A DNA stretch of 64,000 bases from Pararhizobium sp. IMCC21322 (GCF_030758295.1 NZ_CP132335.1:3510412-3574411), one strand, 5' to 3'. Shown: positions 23,538 to 32,691, counted from the stretch's first letter. Notes: generated by a model not told the origin, from the sequence alone. Program-made: numbers and translations.

Positions 23538-25181
23538 ATGTATTCTTTTGATGACTTTCAGTTTGACCCCGCTACCGGTGGATTATCGCAGAGTGGGAAA
23601 CCCATCGCTTTGGAACCCCAAGCCATACGGCTATTGGAAGTTCTGATCCGACACCGGGATCGGATCGTCAGCAAAGAAGACCTTATCGAGGAAATCTGGG
23701 ACGGGCGTGCCATCACGGACGCCGCGCTCAATACGCGGGTTCGATCTGTCCGCAAGGCCTTGGGCGATGCAGCGACCACCTCCAAATTTATCAAAACATT
23801 TCCCAAACGGGGGTTCCAGTTTGTCGCTGAGGTAACAACTGGCGTGGCTGCGACGAAGGCCCCGTCTAACCAAATAAGACGGATTATGATTGTTACTGCA
23901 CTGGCTCTTGCGGTTGCTACCGTCTTTATTGCAATGACCCTGTTCACCACGAAACCCAAAGCGCTTGCGACGGAAAAACCTTCGGTGGCCGTCGTGCAGT
24001 TTGAAAACCTTGATGGGCAAAATGGCGCGCAGTATTTTGTCGATGGATTGACCGACGACCTGATTGCGCATCTTTCGCGCCATCGAGAGCTGTTTGTTGT
24101 GTCACGTGCGACGATGTTTTCTTACGCAGAAGGTTCGAACACACCTGTGGAAATCGCGCGCGATTTGGGCGTTGGATATGTGGTGCGTGGGAGCGTGCGT
24201 CGAGACGGTGGGCAAGTGCGGGTCAGTGGTGAGTTAATAGATATCGATGCCAACAAGACGATTTGGGCTGAAACCTTTGATCGCAAACTCACCGATATCT
24301 TCGCCGTTCAGGACGAAATCAGCCAAGCGATTGCGGGCCAGTTGCTCCCTGAGATTTATGCGTCTGACGCTGTCCGGGTAAGGGACGAACCAACCGACGA
24401 CATGGGCGCCTGGGACCTATATTTGCGCGGGCGTAGCAGCCAGGAAATTTACTCAAAGGACGCGCAAGAAGATGCGGTGCGTTATGCGCAGCAGGCGATT
24501 GATCGTGATCCTGAATTTGCCACTGCATACAGTCTGTTGGCGCGTGCACTCGGCACTATGTTTTTCTTTCAATGGACTGAGAACCCGCATGACACGCTGG
24601 TGTCTGCGACCGAGGCTGCCAAGCGTGCCATTGAACTGGACGATCAAGATGCTCAGGCGCATGCGGCTTTGGGCTATCTTTACCGATTTACCGGTGATGC
24701 AGACCCAGCCATCGCAAATCTGGAGCGGGCTGTTGCACTTAACCCGAATGACGCCCGCATCCGCTTAGAACTGGCGCACACACTCGATTGGTTTCGGTTC
24801 CAAGACCGAGCACTTCCACAAATTGAAATGGCCCTCAAGCTCAGTCCTCGAGATCCGCTGTTGCAAAACATGTATTTCTACAAAGGCCATATTCTGTTCC
24901 ATCTTGGTCGCCACGAAGAAGCGTTTGAAGCAGCGCGTCAGCTTGGAACAGTCGCGACAAGTAACACGTGGCGCGTTTTCCATCATTTGCTGCGCGCAGC
25001 CAACCTTATTGAACTGGACCGAGCTGAGGATGCGTTAGATGCGATAGAGGCAGCGCTGGCCATAAATCCAAAACTGTCTGTATTGGCGATGCGACGACAG
25101 TTCGCGGGATCTCGGAACCATCCAGAAAATCGCAGGATTTGGTTGGAGAGTTTGAAGAAAGCGGGATTACCCGATCAATGA
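23538..25181 (+). CDS. CadC-like membrane regulator with TPR repeats
   Basis: The 547-residue protein has an OmpR-type winged helix in residues 1-100 (IALEPQAIRLLEVLIRHRDRIVSKEDLIEEIWDG; NTRVRSVRKALGD; IKTFPKRGFQFVAEV). One membrane helix follows (RIMIVTALALAVATVFIAMTLF, about 117-140), then a TolB/adenylate-cyclase-associated domain (PSVAVVQFENLDG...YFVDGLTDDLIAHLSR), and TPR repeats from about 330 on. This architecture binds DNA from the inner membrane and senses signals in the periplasm. It is a single gene divergent from the exported protein at 22955. Confidence 0.85.
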   Translation: MYSFDDFQFDPATGGLSQSGKPIALEPQAIRLLEVLIRHRDRIVSKEDLIEEIWDGRAITDAALNTRVRSVRKALGDAATTSKFIKTFPKRGFQFVAEVTTGVAATKAPSNQIRRIMIVTALALAVATVFIAMTLFTTKPKALATEKPSVAVVQFENLDGQNGAQYFVDGLTDDLIAHLSRHRELFVVSRATMFSYAEGSNTPVEIARDLGVGYVVRGSVRRDGGQVRVSGELIDIDANKTIWAETFDRKLTDIFAVQDEISQAIAGQLLPEIYASDAVRVRDEPTDDMGAWDLYLRGRSSQEIYSKDAQEDAVRYAQQAIDRDPEFATAYSLLARALGTMFFFQWTENPHDTLVSATEAAKRAIELDDQDAQAHAALGYLYRFTGDADPAIANLERAVALNPNDARIRLELAHTLDWFRFQDRALPQIEMALKLSPRDPLLQNMYFYKGHILFHLGRHEEAFEAARQLGTVATSNTWRVFHHLLRAANLIELDRAEDALDAIEAALAINPKLSVLAMRRQFAGSRNHPENRRIWLESLKKAGLPDQ

Positions 25182-25515
25182 GCGAGGGTCGGCAAGGCGG
25201 ACCTTTATGCATTTCGCAGCATCGTGCAGTTTGGGCTCAAAGCTGCCCATTCCCGCACCACAGTATCCAACGAGATAATCAGAATTGCCTGATCACCTAC
25301 GGCCCCGAGCAGACTTTGGTGATCTTCGCAGCGGAGGTCCGGTTCGAGCCCTTTGCAGAAGCTCTTCGATCAGGCGGAATGGCATAGATGGGTGCGAAGC
25401 GGACTGTACGCTTTTGAATTAGCAAGCGGGCAGTTTGCAGAGAACCTCCAATTAGTGTTTCTTCAACCGTGAATTAGAACTGCAATGTTGCAGGTGCCGA
25501 TACTGAGGGGCGTTC
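25182..25515. other. intergenic region without a convincing gene
   Basis: No protein-like frame is supported. A stretch near 25197-25260 (GCGGACC ... CGCAGCA ... GCTGCCCATTCC) looks like the decayed GC-rich repeats seen around 26565 and 28381. Confidence 0.4.
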
Positions 25516-26409
25516 ATGTTTTCTGAATTCTGGAATTGGCTGCTGGGTGTGGTCATCTCTGCCGGCATGATAGGTTTTGTCGCGTATCTATTGCGCGCCA
25601 CCATAGGCAAGTTTTTTGCCAAGGCTGTTGAGCATCGATTCGAAAAGAAGCTAGAGACATTCAAGGCTGGTATTCGGGACACCGAAAAAGAGTTAGACCA
25701 AATTAGGTCGTTCCTGGTCGCTGCCCGCAGAGATCGAGACTCTGCGGTTCAATCGAAGCGGCTAGAAGCAGCAGAAACACTGCTGCGCGCACGTCACGCG
25801 GTATCTCAGCTCTCGATGCTCGTGGAGTACATGAAGATTCTTAACACTGAGCAGATACTTAAGGAAGGAGACGATCCGAAAATTGCCGAATTCATGGATG
25901 CACTGGCAAAGCCGTTCAATGTCGATGAGAAGATTGCGCTGCTTGGAACAATCGACATGACAATTCCACGGCTATATCTCAGCGACCAGTCATTGAAAAA
26001 TTTCGACGCATACAAAAGCATCGTCCTCCAAGCCGCAATGATGATGAAGGTCTTCAGCATACCATTGAGTGACAAAGGTGACCTCTTCACAGAAGGTGAA
26101 CTAAGCAAGATGATAATCGAGCTAGCTCCCATCTCAAAGGCGTCGTTCGACAAGTGGGGCGAAGGGCATGCGTACTACTGGTCTACATATTTCCACGATG
26201 AGATCTTGCGAGCACTTCGTCACGAAGTGTCCGGCGCGGATGACAGGGCGCATGATGCGGAATCCGTTGAATGCTTGGCGCTAGATTCTCGTCGCGCGCA
26301 GATCAATATCCGCTCATCTTTAGAGCAGACAGGCCTGTCCGATAGTCTGATCAAACCGAACGAAGGCACCGCGGAAAGTTCGGTCGCTGCCAAAAAGGCA
26401 TCAGAATGA
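25516..26409 (+). CDS. membrane-anchored coiled-coil protein
   Basis: The 297-residue product has one N-terminal membrane helix (WLLGVVISAGMIGFVAYLL), a coiled coil (residues 35-75, FEKKLETFKAGIRDTEKELDQIRSFL) and a helical cytosolic domain. A tail of low complexity follows. No family is recognised. Anchored proteins of this type are common in accessory islands, often in defence neighbourhoods. A P-loop ATPase follows after a 400-bp gap. Confidence 0.68.
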   Translation: MFSEFWNWLLGVVISAGMIGFVAYLLRATIGKFFAKAVEHRFEKKLETFKAGIRDTEKELDQIRSFLVAARRDRDSAVQSKRLEAAETLLRARHAVSQLSMLVEYMKILNTEQILKEGDDPKIAEFMDALAKPFNVDEKIALLGTIDMTIPRLYLSDQSLKNFDAYKSIVLQAAMMMKVFSIPLSDKGDLFTEGELSKMIIELAPISKASFDKWGEGHAYYWSTYFHDEILRALRHEVSGADDRAHDAESVECLALDSRRAQINIRSSLEQTGLSDSLIKPNEGTAESSVAAKKASE

Positions 26410-26816
26410 CAACTTCTGGATTTGGTGCCATTATCGCTAAACAACTAAAATGGGCTGAAAAAGATCATCGGCCCAATGTCAGCCCCGCTCTGTTCCCGTT
26501 CGTTGGTCCCATACGAAAGCTCGCATTCCGCCCAAACTGTCCGTGCCGGAATCGGCCCTTAGCTGCCGTTCATGTGATCTGCAGCGAAAGGCTGCAAGGA
26601 GCCCACTTTAACAGATGCTGCGCGATGCACGAAGGTCGGCTTTGGCTGACATTGCGGTGTATCAAGTTAACGTTCGTTTACTTGATACACTTCAAATTTC
26701 TGGCGAACCAAGACAAATCAAAATGAGACAATGAAAGGGTCTGTTAGGTAGAACTTGAATGTGCTGGCGGGTTCGGCGAAGGTACAGAAAAGTTTTACTC
26801 TATCTTTGGGAAAAAT
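26410..26816. other. intergenic region with a degenerate repeat
   Basis: No gene is supported. The stretch 26564-26596 (AGCTGCCGTTC..., then ATCTGCAGCGAAAG) recurs imperfectly at 28382-28414, on the other side of the ATPase gene. The 120 bp before the ATPase start probably hold its promoter. Confidence 0.5.
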
Positions 26817-28256
26817 ATGGCGCACCCTTCTGTCCTAAAAGAAATTTCACGTTGGTCAATCGAAGCTAAAGACGAGGATAACTCACGCTACTTTTTCCAT
26901 TTTGATGACGTTTCCGACATCGAGGAGGGAAGAAAAAACTATGTCATTGGGCGAAAAGGAACAGGTAAAACCGCTATCGCCGAATATCTTCATAACGACA
27001 AAAATTACAATCAGTTCTCACGATTGCTTTCGTTCAAAAATTTCCCTTTCAATTCGCTGTATAGCCATGCGGATGAATCATATAATCGTCCAAACCAATA
27101 TATCACTCTCTGGCTGTATGTAATTTACCATTATATTTGCTCAATGCTTGCCGAAAACGAGCAAGTTTGCAGTAGATGCAAATTCGATTTGAAGAAGTCA
27201 TTCAATTTCGACGTGAAAGGTGCGCTGGCTCGTTCAATGAAAACAATTACAAGCCAAGGCTACAGCCTCAATTTAGCGGGTTTTGGTGGTGGTTTTCAGT
27301 CCGACGGAGAGACTGCTGAGTTCGATTACGTAAAAGCCAACGAAACCATGCGGGAATTTATTCTTTCGGTCATAGATGATGGTGAATACTATATTATTTT
27401 TGATGAATTGGACGAAGACTACCGAGATGTCCTAAATCCAGATCGCCGCGACTCGTACTTCGAACTTTTAATAAGCTTATTCAAGGCAGTTCAAGTAATA
27501 AGAACTGATTTTTCGAATTCTAACACTAACATAAGACCGGTCATATTTCTGAGAGATGACATCTTTGACTTGTGTAGGGATGTTGACAAAAACAAATGGT
27601 TGGATCGTGCGGTTACACTCAGCTGGACGGAATCGCAATTGCGCGAACTAGTGCACTTCAGACTTGCACGAGCAATCGAATCAAAAAGCGAAAAGGTCGA
27701 TGACGCTTTGTCGTCTTGGGATGAGATATTCGCGGTTCGAAAGACGAGCATCGGTGCCAACCGACGTGGAGCAATCGACACATTCAAATATCTGACTAGC
27801 CGCACTTTTCTCCGGCCAAGAGATATCATCAGTCATGTAAGGGAGTGTGCAAAAATAGCTCTCTCCAAGAATCATGAGCAGATAAGCAACTCGGACATCA
27901 AAGATGCTGCATCGGGTCATTCTGCGTACATGCGAAGGGAAGTCGTGGATGAATTGTTCCCTGTGTTAGACGATGTCGCTGAAGTCCTTGGAGTTTTGTC
28001 AAAGATCAGAAAGCCTATATTTACGAGAAAAGAATTCAATGACCGGTATCGCGAGTTTGTTAACCAAAACCCGTCCGCGAAAAAGCCTTTGACTGAGAGT
28101 CAGGTCCTAAAGTTGCTGTTCCATTTCAATGTAATTGGAAACATCACTTCTGGGAACCACAGAGTATTTGCCTACGATAGTGACACAAAGACCATGAACA
28201 TGGATGAAAACATGTGCATCCATAATGGCTTAATACACAGCTTGGACATACTATAG
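26817..28256 (+). CDS. P-loop ATPase, Sll1717-like (candidate defence protein)
   Basis: The 479-residue protein has Walker A GRKGTGKT (residues 45-52) and Walker B YYIIFDELDED (about 197-207), then a FLRDDIFD segment and a C-terminal winged-helix-like region (RKEFNDRYREFV...ESQVLKLLFHFNVIGNI). The layout agrees with AAA/STAND-type P-loop ATPases of the Sll1717 kind, often found in phage-defence islands. No nuclease domain is visible, so if it defends it may act as a stand-alone switch. It stands alone between two copies of a degenerate repeat. Confidence 0.7.
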   Translation: MAHPSVLKEISRWSIEAKDEDNSRYFFHFDDVSDIEEGRKNYVIGRKGTGKTAIAEYLHNDKNYNQFSRLLSFKNFPFNSLYSHADESYNRPNQYITLWLYVIYHYICSMLAENEQVCSRCKFDLKKSFNFDVKGALARSMKTITSQGYSLNLAGFGGGFQSDGETAEFDYVKANETMREFILSVIDDGEYYIIFDELDEDYRDVLNPDRRDSYFELLISLFKAVQVIRTDFSNSNTNIRPVIFLRDDIFDLCRDVDKNKWLDRAVTLSWTESQLRELVHFRLARAIESKSEKVDDALSSWDEIFAVRKTSIGANRRGAIDTFKYLTSRTFLRPRDIISHVRECAKIALSKNHEQISNSDIKDAASGHSAYMRREVVDELFPVLDDVAEVLGVLSKIRKPIFTRKEFNDRYREFVNQNPSAKKPLTESQVLKLLFHFNVIGNITSGNHRVFAYDSDTKTMNMDENMCIHNGLIHSLDIL

Positions 28257-28689
28257 CTGAAGCCCTAACATTTCCACAGTATTAACATAATTTGCCTATC
28301 CGTATTTGAAGGCGCTAAATCGGGATCAATTACCGAATGCAGTCATTGGCGTAGCCGCAGCTAAATGTCGCTTTGTCCGCTCAGCTGCCGTTCGTTCAAT
28401 CTGCAGCGAAAGCCCGCTTCCCGCCCAACTTCGCCGTTTGTTGCGTTGCAATAGGTATGGCCAGAGAATTTTCCCTTCTTGGTAAAGACACTTGAATTTA
28501 GAAAAGCTCTATTCCCGATTGGCTTCGCTCATATGGATTTGCAAGAAAACATTGGAGCCCCGTGAACCAAATTTGCGACGGGTCATGACTGCTACGGAAG
28601 TGGAAATGAGCCGAGAAAGAATAAATACCGCAGGCGGCAAGATGTGTGTTGTTAAACAACACTACTTGGCAAGGGGGCAAAGCCCCCGT
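28257..28689. other. intergenic region with degenerate repeat and palindromes
   Basis: It contains the second copy of the repeat (28382-28414), a 17-bp palindrome GTGTTGTTAAACAACAC (28646-28662) and a 6-bp stem with AAA loop (28673-28687). The palindromes fall where resolvase homology in the next gene stops, so they may be the end of an inserted or deleted element. Confidence 0.45.
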
Positions 28690-29007
28690 TGCATCCCCGA
28701 GTAACGGCATATCTACAGTTGGGTCGATTGTCTCATTGAGTGATTGTAAACCTACATTTCGCGCTTTGAAGACTGCCGCCACACCGAGAGGACGCAGCAA
28801 TGAACGCCCAACCTCATCCAATCGCCAGATTGTCAGAAGATCGCCAGCATCGAGGGAGCACAAAAGCTTTTTCAGTTTTGGCCACTTGAGCGATGCGCCA
28901 GACACCTTCTCTATGACAACCTTTTCGCAGCTAGCCGCCTTTAGAGCATCGCGTTGCGCGTTCGGGCTTTGGACAACTGTTTCAAAAAGGATCGCGTAGG
29001 AACGCAA
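28690..29007 (-). pseudogene. decayed serine resolvase fragment
   Basis: The first 100 residues follow the resolvase pattern (QRDALKAASCEKVVIEKVSG, LLCSLDAGDLLTIWRLDEVGRSL, SLNETIDPTVD). The catalytic YARVST segment has become YAILFETV, so the serine is lost, and RLDRLGR has become RLDEVGR. After GLQSLNETIDPTVDMP the homology ends and the frame runs into unrelated DNA. It cannot be an active recombinase. Confidence 0.75.
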
Positions 29008-29022
29008 GGCCTTAAAATCTTT

Positions 29023-29562
29023 TTAGGCCTGCTCTCTTTTACCAGCTTGGGGTGTTGGGTCATCGGGGAAAACCAATGGCCAGAGAGCGTCTAAAAAATC
29101 TTGCGAATAACCTCGACCGGTTAGAGCGTGGCGTGCTGCCTCTTGGTCATTTTTGAACCGCTGAGCTTGGTCGAATAATATCGCTTGTGCTTGGTCTGTC
29201 GGCATTGCACCCACAATCATCAAGCGCCATGCTGCTTCCACAACATTTATGTTGGAGAACATCAGATAGATACGACGTACTAGGGCTGGCTCGAGGCCTT
29301 GAAAGTTTTTTGTTCCTATTGCTCCGCGCAGGGATTCATCCCCTTCAATGACCGTTTTGTTGAAGTCATTCCACATCTGATTGATGAGTATTTTATTGTT
29401 TACGGCTAGGAGCTCGTTCTCTCTCCTTTTCAAACCATCGTTCTCTTGTTCAAAATTTCTTCTTTCTTCAATGGCTATCTTTGTTTGGCGATACATGAAG
29501 AATGCCGCAACGGCAGCGGCGATAGCAGAAACTGCGGTGAAAAACAGGGCAATTTTATCCAT
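29023..29562 (-). CDS. membrane-anchored hypothetical protein
   Basis: The 179-residue product begins with a membrane helix (IALFFTAVSAIAAAVAAFFMY) and a coiled coil (residues 25-60), then a helical cytosolic domain (LVRRIYLMFSNINVVEAAWRLMIVGAMPTDQAQAIL). The plan, a short anchor with a helical body, is like many accessory-island proteins of unknown role. It lies between the resolvase fragment and the ParA operon, on the opposite strand to the latter. Confidence 0.62.
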   Translation of the reverse strand: MDKIALFFTAVSAIAAAVAAFFMYRQTKIAIEERRNFEQENDGLKRRENELLAVNNKILINQMWNDFNKTVIEGDESLRGAIGTKNFQGLEPALVRRIYLMFSNINVVEAAWRLMIVGAMPTDQAQAILFDQAQRFKNDQEAARHALTGRGYSQDFLDALWPLVFPDDPTPQAGKREQA

Positions 29563-29888
29563 AAAATATTATGTTAGTAAGGCAGAATAAATTACAAGGG
29601 CAGAGCGACTATGGAATAAGGGTATTTGAGTTTGTTTGTTGCAAAAGGAAGGTTTTTGCGACGGTGTTTCGTGCCGTGTTATTTCAATGGGTTAGATGTC
29701 GCAAAATACCAGATGAATTTTGGGCCCTTATGGGTTTTCATGTGGCCCAGAACGTTTAGAAATTGAATAAATGGTTTTAGGCTCACGGTCCTTTTAGCGA
29801 CCTTACCGGAATCATTGCGTATTATGAGGTGATCCACTAAAACATATATCAGTCTAGACCTTCTGTTATCATAATTGCTTGGAAGAAA
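29563..29888. promoter_or_regulatory. divergent intergenic region before the ParA operon
   Basis: About 326 bp between the membrane-protein gene and the ParA-like gene, with no gene seen. It should contain the promoter and, if this is a partition system, a centromere-like site. I did not find clear iterons. Confidence 0.4.
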
Positions 29889-30701
29889 ATGACCGTTGTT
29901 ATCTCATGTGTGAATCTGAAGGGTGGCGTAGGAAAAACCGCCATTGCCGTTAACTTCGCTGCATATTGCGGAAAAAATGGCTTTAAGACACTGCTTGTCG
30001 ATCTGGACCCGCAAACTAATGCGACGTTTTCATGTATCTCCCCTGAAGAATGGTCCAAACATAGCAAGAAAAAGGGGACAGTTGCCGACCTTTTAGGTGT
30101 TCGTAACGGAGACCATGCGGAGGGTAACATTGTGAAAGCAACAGATGTGATTTTGAAAGAGGTCTTTAAGGGGGTAGATCTTGTCCCGTCAAACCTAAGC
30201 TTGTTCACGATTGACTTAGATATTGGCGCAAGAACTGCCAGAGAAAATCTCCTCAAAAAGAGCCTTATAGGTGTGATGGACGATTATGATGTCGTAGTTT
30301 GTGACTGCCCACCAAACTTGACATTACCAACACAAAATGCGCTAGCCATGAGTACACATTATGTGGTTCCGGTGTCCCCAGATTTTCTATCCAGCTTGGG
30401 AATTGCCCTTCTGCTAAGAAGGGTCAAAAAATTCGGAGATGATATGGACGTAGATATTGAGAACGCGGGTATCGTAATGTCTCGAGTAGGGCGAGCGTCG
30501 TATTTTAGAGACCAAACTACCGCCGACTTAAAGAAGCAGTTTTCTGGAAGCGTGTTGAAATCGGAGATCAAAGAGCGCTCTGTGGTGACGGAATCTACCG
30601 CGAAAAACAAATCAGTATTTCAAATGAATGATGCTAACGCAAAGCGGGAGTTCACCAACTTTTCGGTGGAGCTTCTGAAAAAAGTGGGCCTACTACCATG
30701 A
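29889..30701 (+). CDS. ParA-like ATPase, first gene of a three-gene operon
   Basis: The 270-residue protein has the deviant Walker A of the ParA/MinD class (LKGGVGKTAIAVN, with the signature Lys11 and Lys16), the A' motif VDLDPQTNAT, and Walker B-like VVVCDCPPNLTL. ParA ATPases move DNA or protein cargo on the nucleoid. The usual ParB partner is not next to it; instead two unknown proteins follow, with a 4-base overlap (ATGA) to the first. It may partition the excised island or be part of another system. Confidence 0.85.
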   Translation: MTVVISCVNLKGGVGKTAIAVNFAAYCGKNGFKTLLVDLDPQTNATFSCISPEEWSKHSKKKGTVADLLGVRNGDHAEGNIVKATDVILKEVFKGVDLVPSNLSLFTIDLDIGARTARENLLKKSLIGVMDDYDVVVCDCPPNLTLPTQNALAMSTHYVVPVSPDFLSSLGIALLLRRVKKFGDDMDVDIENAGIVMSRVGRASYFRDQTTADLKKQFSGSVLKSEIKERSVVTESTAKNKSVFQMNDANAKREFTNFSVELLKKVGLLP

Positions 30702-31078
30702 AAACACATGAGCTTGCTAAGTCCTTGACTGCATTATCTAAAATATTGCGGAGTGTGCCAAATCAAGAATTGAGCGACTTTGGAAATTTGGTGTCAGCGA
30801 CAAAGGACGCGCCAAGTGCAGAACGAGGAATTAGCTTGTCCACCCTCGCTGTATTCTCCACCTATGGGAAAAGTGAATGGCAAACTGTCATTGCCGATTT
30901 TGACCTTCCAATTGAAATTAGACCGCGGGATGCTGCACGTGATGTCATGGGTAAAATTCTGACTTACTTGGCGGAGAACAGTCAAGAGCGTGACAGAATA
31001 GCCCGCAAGTCGTTGAATACGCCAAAAACGACTTCAGAGCTTTCAAACGCACTAAGCTTTTTGCTCAAAAATGACTAG
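30698..31078 (+). CDS. unknown protein B of the ParA operon
   Basis: The 126-residue protein overlaps the ParA-like gene (ATGA) and the next gene by 8 bases. It is helical with a conserved-looking core (ISLSTLAVFSTYGKSEWQTVIADFDLPIEIRPRDAARDVMGKILTYL) followed by a C-terminal tail. No helix-turn-helix or ribbon-helix-helix is obvious. In position it is where a ParB-like adaptor would be. Its role is unknown. Confidence 0.68.
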   Translation: MKTHELAKSLTALSKILRSVPNQELSDFGNLVSATKDAPSAERGISLSTLAVFSTYGKSEWQTVIADFDLPIEIRPRDAARDVMGKILTYLAENSQERDRIARKSLNTPKTTSELSNALSFLLKND

Positions 31079-31817
31079 CATTTCAGTCGCATTGCAAGCT
31101 AACTATGCAGCGTTTTCTGAACAGCTACCAATTGATTTGCAAATCAATGCTGGTGTATTCCGCGGCAAGAAAAGTTTAGTGGAAAGTTATGCAAGAATAG
31201 CGTCCCTTAACGCTCTCAAAATTGATTTAATCGAGCCAAATTTTCCAAAGGGCGCGGCTCAGTTTTTCTTCGAAGCTCATAACGATGCTCTGTTATCCCA
31301 TGTGAATGCCTGCTTTGGAAGCTGGAGGCCCGCACTTCAGTCGCTGCGAAGTTTCATGGAAAACTCCTTGGCAGCCATCTACTATTTAGATCATCCAGTT
31401 GAGTTCTCAAAATGGGAAAAAGACACTTTTCGGATTACTCCAAAAGAGTTGCGCGAGTATGCTTCTTGCCACCCAAAAGCACTAGATATTTGTAACGAAC
31501 TCGGTCTGAAGGTCGCTCTCGATACTGAGTACGCGACGCTTTCAAAAGCTGTTCATGGATCAAATAGTTTATTCCGAATGACATCGGCAAATGGAAAAAC
31601 TAATATAGCACAGGCGAGCATCCCTGAGCTTGGCAAGTGGTCTGCTCGTGAGCGTGCAACTGTTGATATCTGTGTAACTTTAATGATTGCAGTCCTCCAC
31701 GAACATTTGGACGGAGCTAAAATGTCAGGTTTGCGAACAAGCTTGAGCGTTTCTCTGAGACAAAACAGCAGAAAAGCGCTCAAAGAACATTTGGGAATCA
31801 CTATTCCTAATCCATAG
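31071..31817 (+). CDS. unknown protein C of the ParA operon
   Basis: The 248-residue helical protein overlaps the preceding gene by 8 bases. It has a LQSLRSFMENSLAAIYYLDHP helix and later YATLSKAVHGSNSLFR, whose Ser-x-x-x-His pattern recalls HEPN-like or DUF5677-type helical proteins, but the match is weak. ParA plus two helical proteins, all overlapping, forms a compact unit that I cannot equate with a known partition or defence system. Confidence 0.68.
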   Translation: MTSISVALQANYAAFSEQLPIDLQINAGVFRGKKSLVESYARIASLNALKIDLIEPNFPKGAAQFFFEAHNDALLSHVNACFGSWRPALQSLRSFMENSLAAIYYLDHPVEFSKWEKDTFRITPKELREYASCHPKALDICNELGLKVALDTEYATLSKAVHGSNSLFRMTSANGKTNIAQASIPELGKWSARERATVDICVTLMIAVLHEHLDGAKMSGLRTSLSVSLRQNSRKALKEHLGITIPNP

Positions 31818-31895
31818 CCGCGAGATATTCACCAATGATGTTTGCGCGCAGATTCAACGGAGTAAAATAGTTGGCTATTGCTCTAATTCGTGATT

Positions 31896-31944
31896 GCATA
31901 ACCGGTTTTATGGAACTTGTTGCAAATATCATGGATTTTGCGAC
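31896..31944 (+). repeat. 49-bp dif-like direct repeat, copy 1
   Basis: The copy starts GCATAACCGGTTTTATGG and ends TTTTGCGAC. It contains CATAA-N6-TTATG, the inner-arm layout of XerC/XerD dif sites. 42 of 49 positions match copy 2 (32654-32691 joined to 34368-34378). Confidence 0.65.
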
Positions 31945-32009
31945 AGGCAGGCGTTTCTTTCAAGTTTTGCTTAGGTATGGAATAATATCGGCAATGAATG
32001 GAGCGACAG

Positions 32010-32421
32010 ATGGAATTCAAAAAAGGCAGGCTAATAGACCACGTTCATTTGCGCGTTGCCGATTTGAAAAAGAGCGCGGTTTTTTTACAAAGCCATTGCA
32101 GAGGTGCTTGGCATTGACGCTTTCAATTCGCAGGACGGATTTTTTACCTGCGATGAGCTGTTTGTCAGTACCGCTGACGGGGAAGTCAGCAAAGTACATT
32201 TGGCATTTCAAGCTACCAACCGCGAAACGGTGAAGGCTTTTCACAAAGCCGCGCTTGCCAATGGTGGCACAGATAACGGAGCGGCAGGAGAACGGCATTA
32301 CCATCCCGCCTATTTTGCTGCCTACGTCCTCGACCCAGACGGTAACAATATCGAAGTTGTTCATCATGGCCCTGCCAAACGTAGTGCCGAGGCAGTTGTT
32401 TTTACGGCAGATGACCCATGA
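32010..32421 (+). pseudogene. VOC/glyoxalase-family protein, frameshifted
   Basis: From ATG 32010 the frame reads MEFKKGRLIDHVHLRVADLKKSAVF, the first strand of a vicinal-oxygen-chelate fold, then breaks at a run of seven T (about 32083-32089). One T fewer restores VFYKAIAEVLGIDAFN and the rest of the domain to YVLDPDGNNIEVVHHGP, ending at 32421. The metal-ligand positions (His near the start, Glu in NIEVV) are kept. The frameshift is either a true mutation, slippage or a sequencing error. It overlaps the next gene by 4 bases. Confidence 0.8.
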
Positions 32422-32648
32422 GCGGCTTGAAGCGTGTCACGCAGACCATGCCGAAATTGGTCAAAGACGCTCTGATAAAAGAGGGTTTGGAATCGGCTTA
32501 TGAAGACCGCCCTCCCTATCAGCGTAACGATTATCTTATGTGGATTAACAACGCGAAAAAGGACGACACTAAAGAACGTCGCCTCAAGAAAATGCTCGGC
32601 GAGTTGAAGCAGGGAAACGGCTACATGGGTATGAAGTGGTGCGCTTGA
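32418..32648 (+). CDS. YdeI/OmpD-associated (OmdA)-like small protein
   Basis: The 76-residue product matches the C-terminal part of the YdeI/OmdA family: YEDRPPYQRNDYLMWINNAKKDDTKERRLKKMLGEL with the aromatic RNDY..WI core. Full-length family members are longer, but short versions exist. It overlaps the VOC gene by ATGA. The two genes form the whole content of a 0.7-kb module between dif-like repeats. Confidence 0.72.
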   Translation: MSGLKRVTQTMPKLVKDALIKEGLESAYEDRPPYQRNDYLMWINNAKKDDTKERRLKKMLGELKQGNGYMGMKWCA

Positions 32649-32653
32649 AAGTC

Positions 32654-32691
32654 GCATAATCGGATATGTGGAACTTGTTGCAGATATCATC
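32654..32691 (+). repeat. 49-bp dif-like direct repeat, copy 2 (left part)
   Basis: The first 38 bases of the repeat lie here, starting GCATAATCGGATATGTGG. The IS1182 element is inserted after its base 38; the remaining 11 bases (ggttttgcgac) lie at 34368-34378, on the far side of the IS. Confidence 0.65.

Noticed and set aside
26406-26726. 106-codon frame after the coiled-coil protein
   Set aside because: Cys/Pro/Arg-rich without a domain, overlaps a degenerate repeat and has no good ribosome site.
31896-31944. Integron attC site in the 49-bp repeat
   Set aside because: GCATAAC is one base from an R box, but no matching GTTRRRY box exists at the other end and the repeat does not fold as attC. 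The CATAA-N6-TTATG layout favours a dif-like site.
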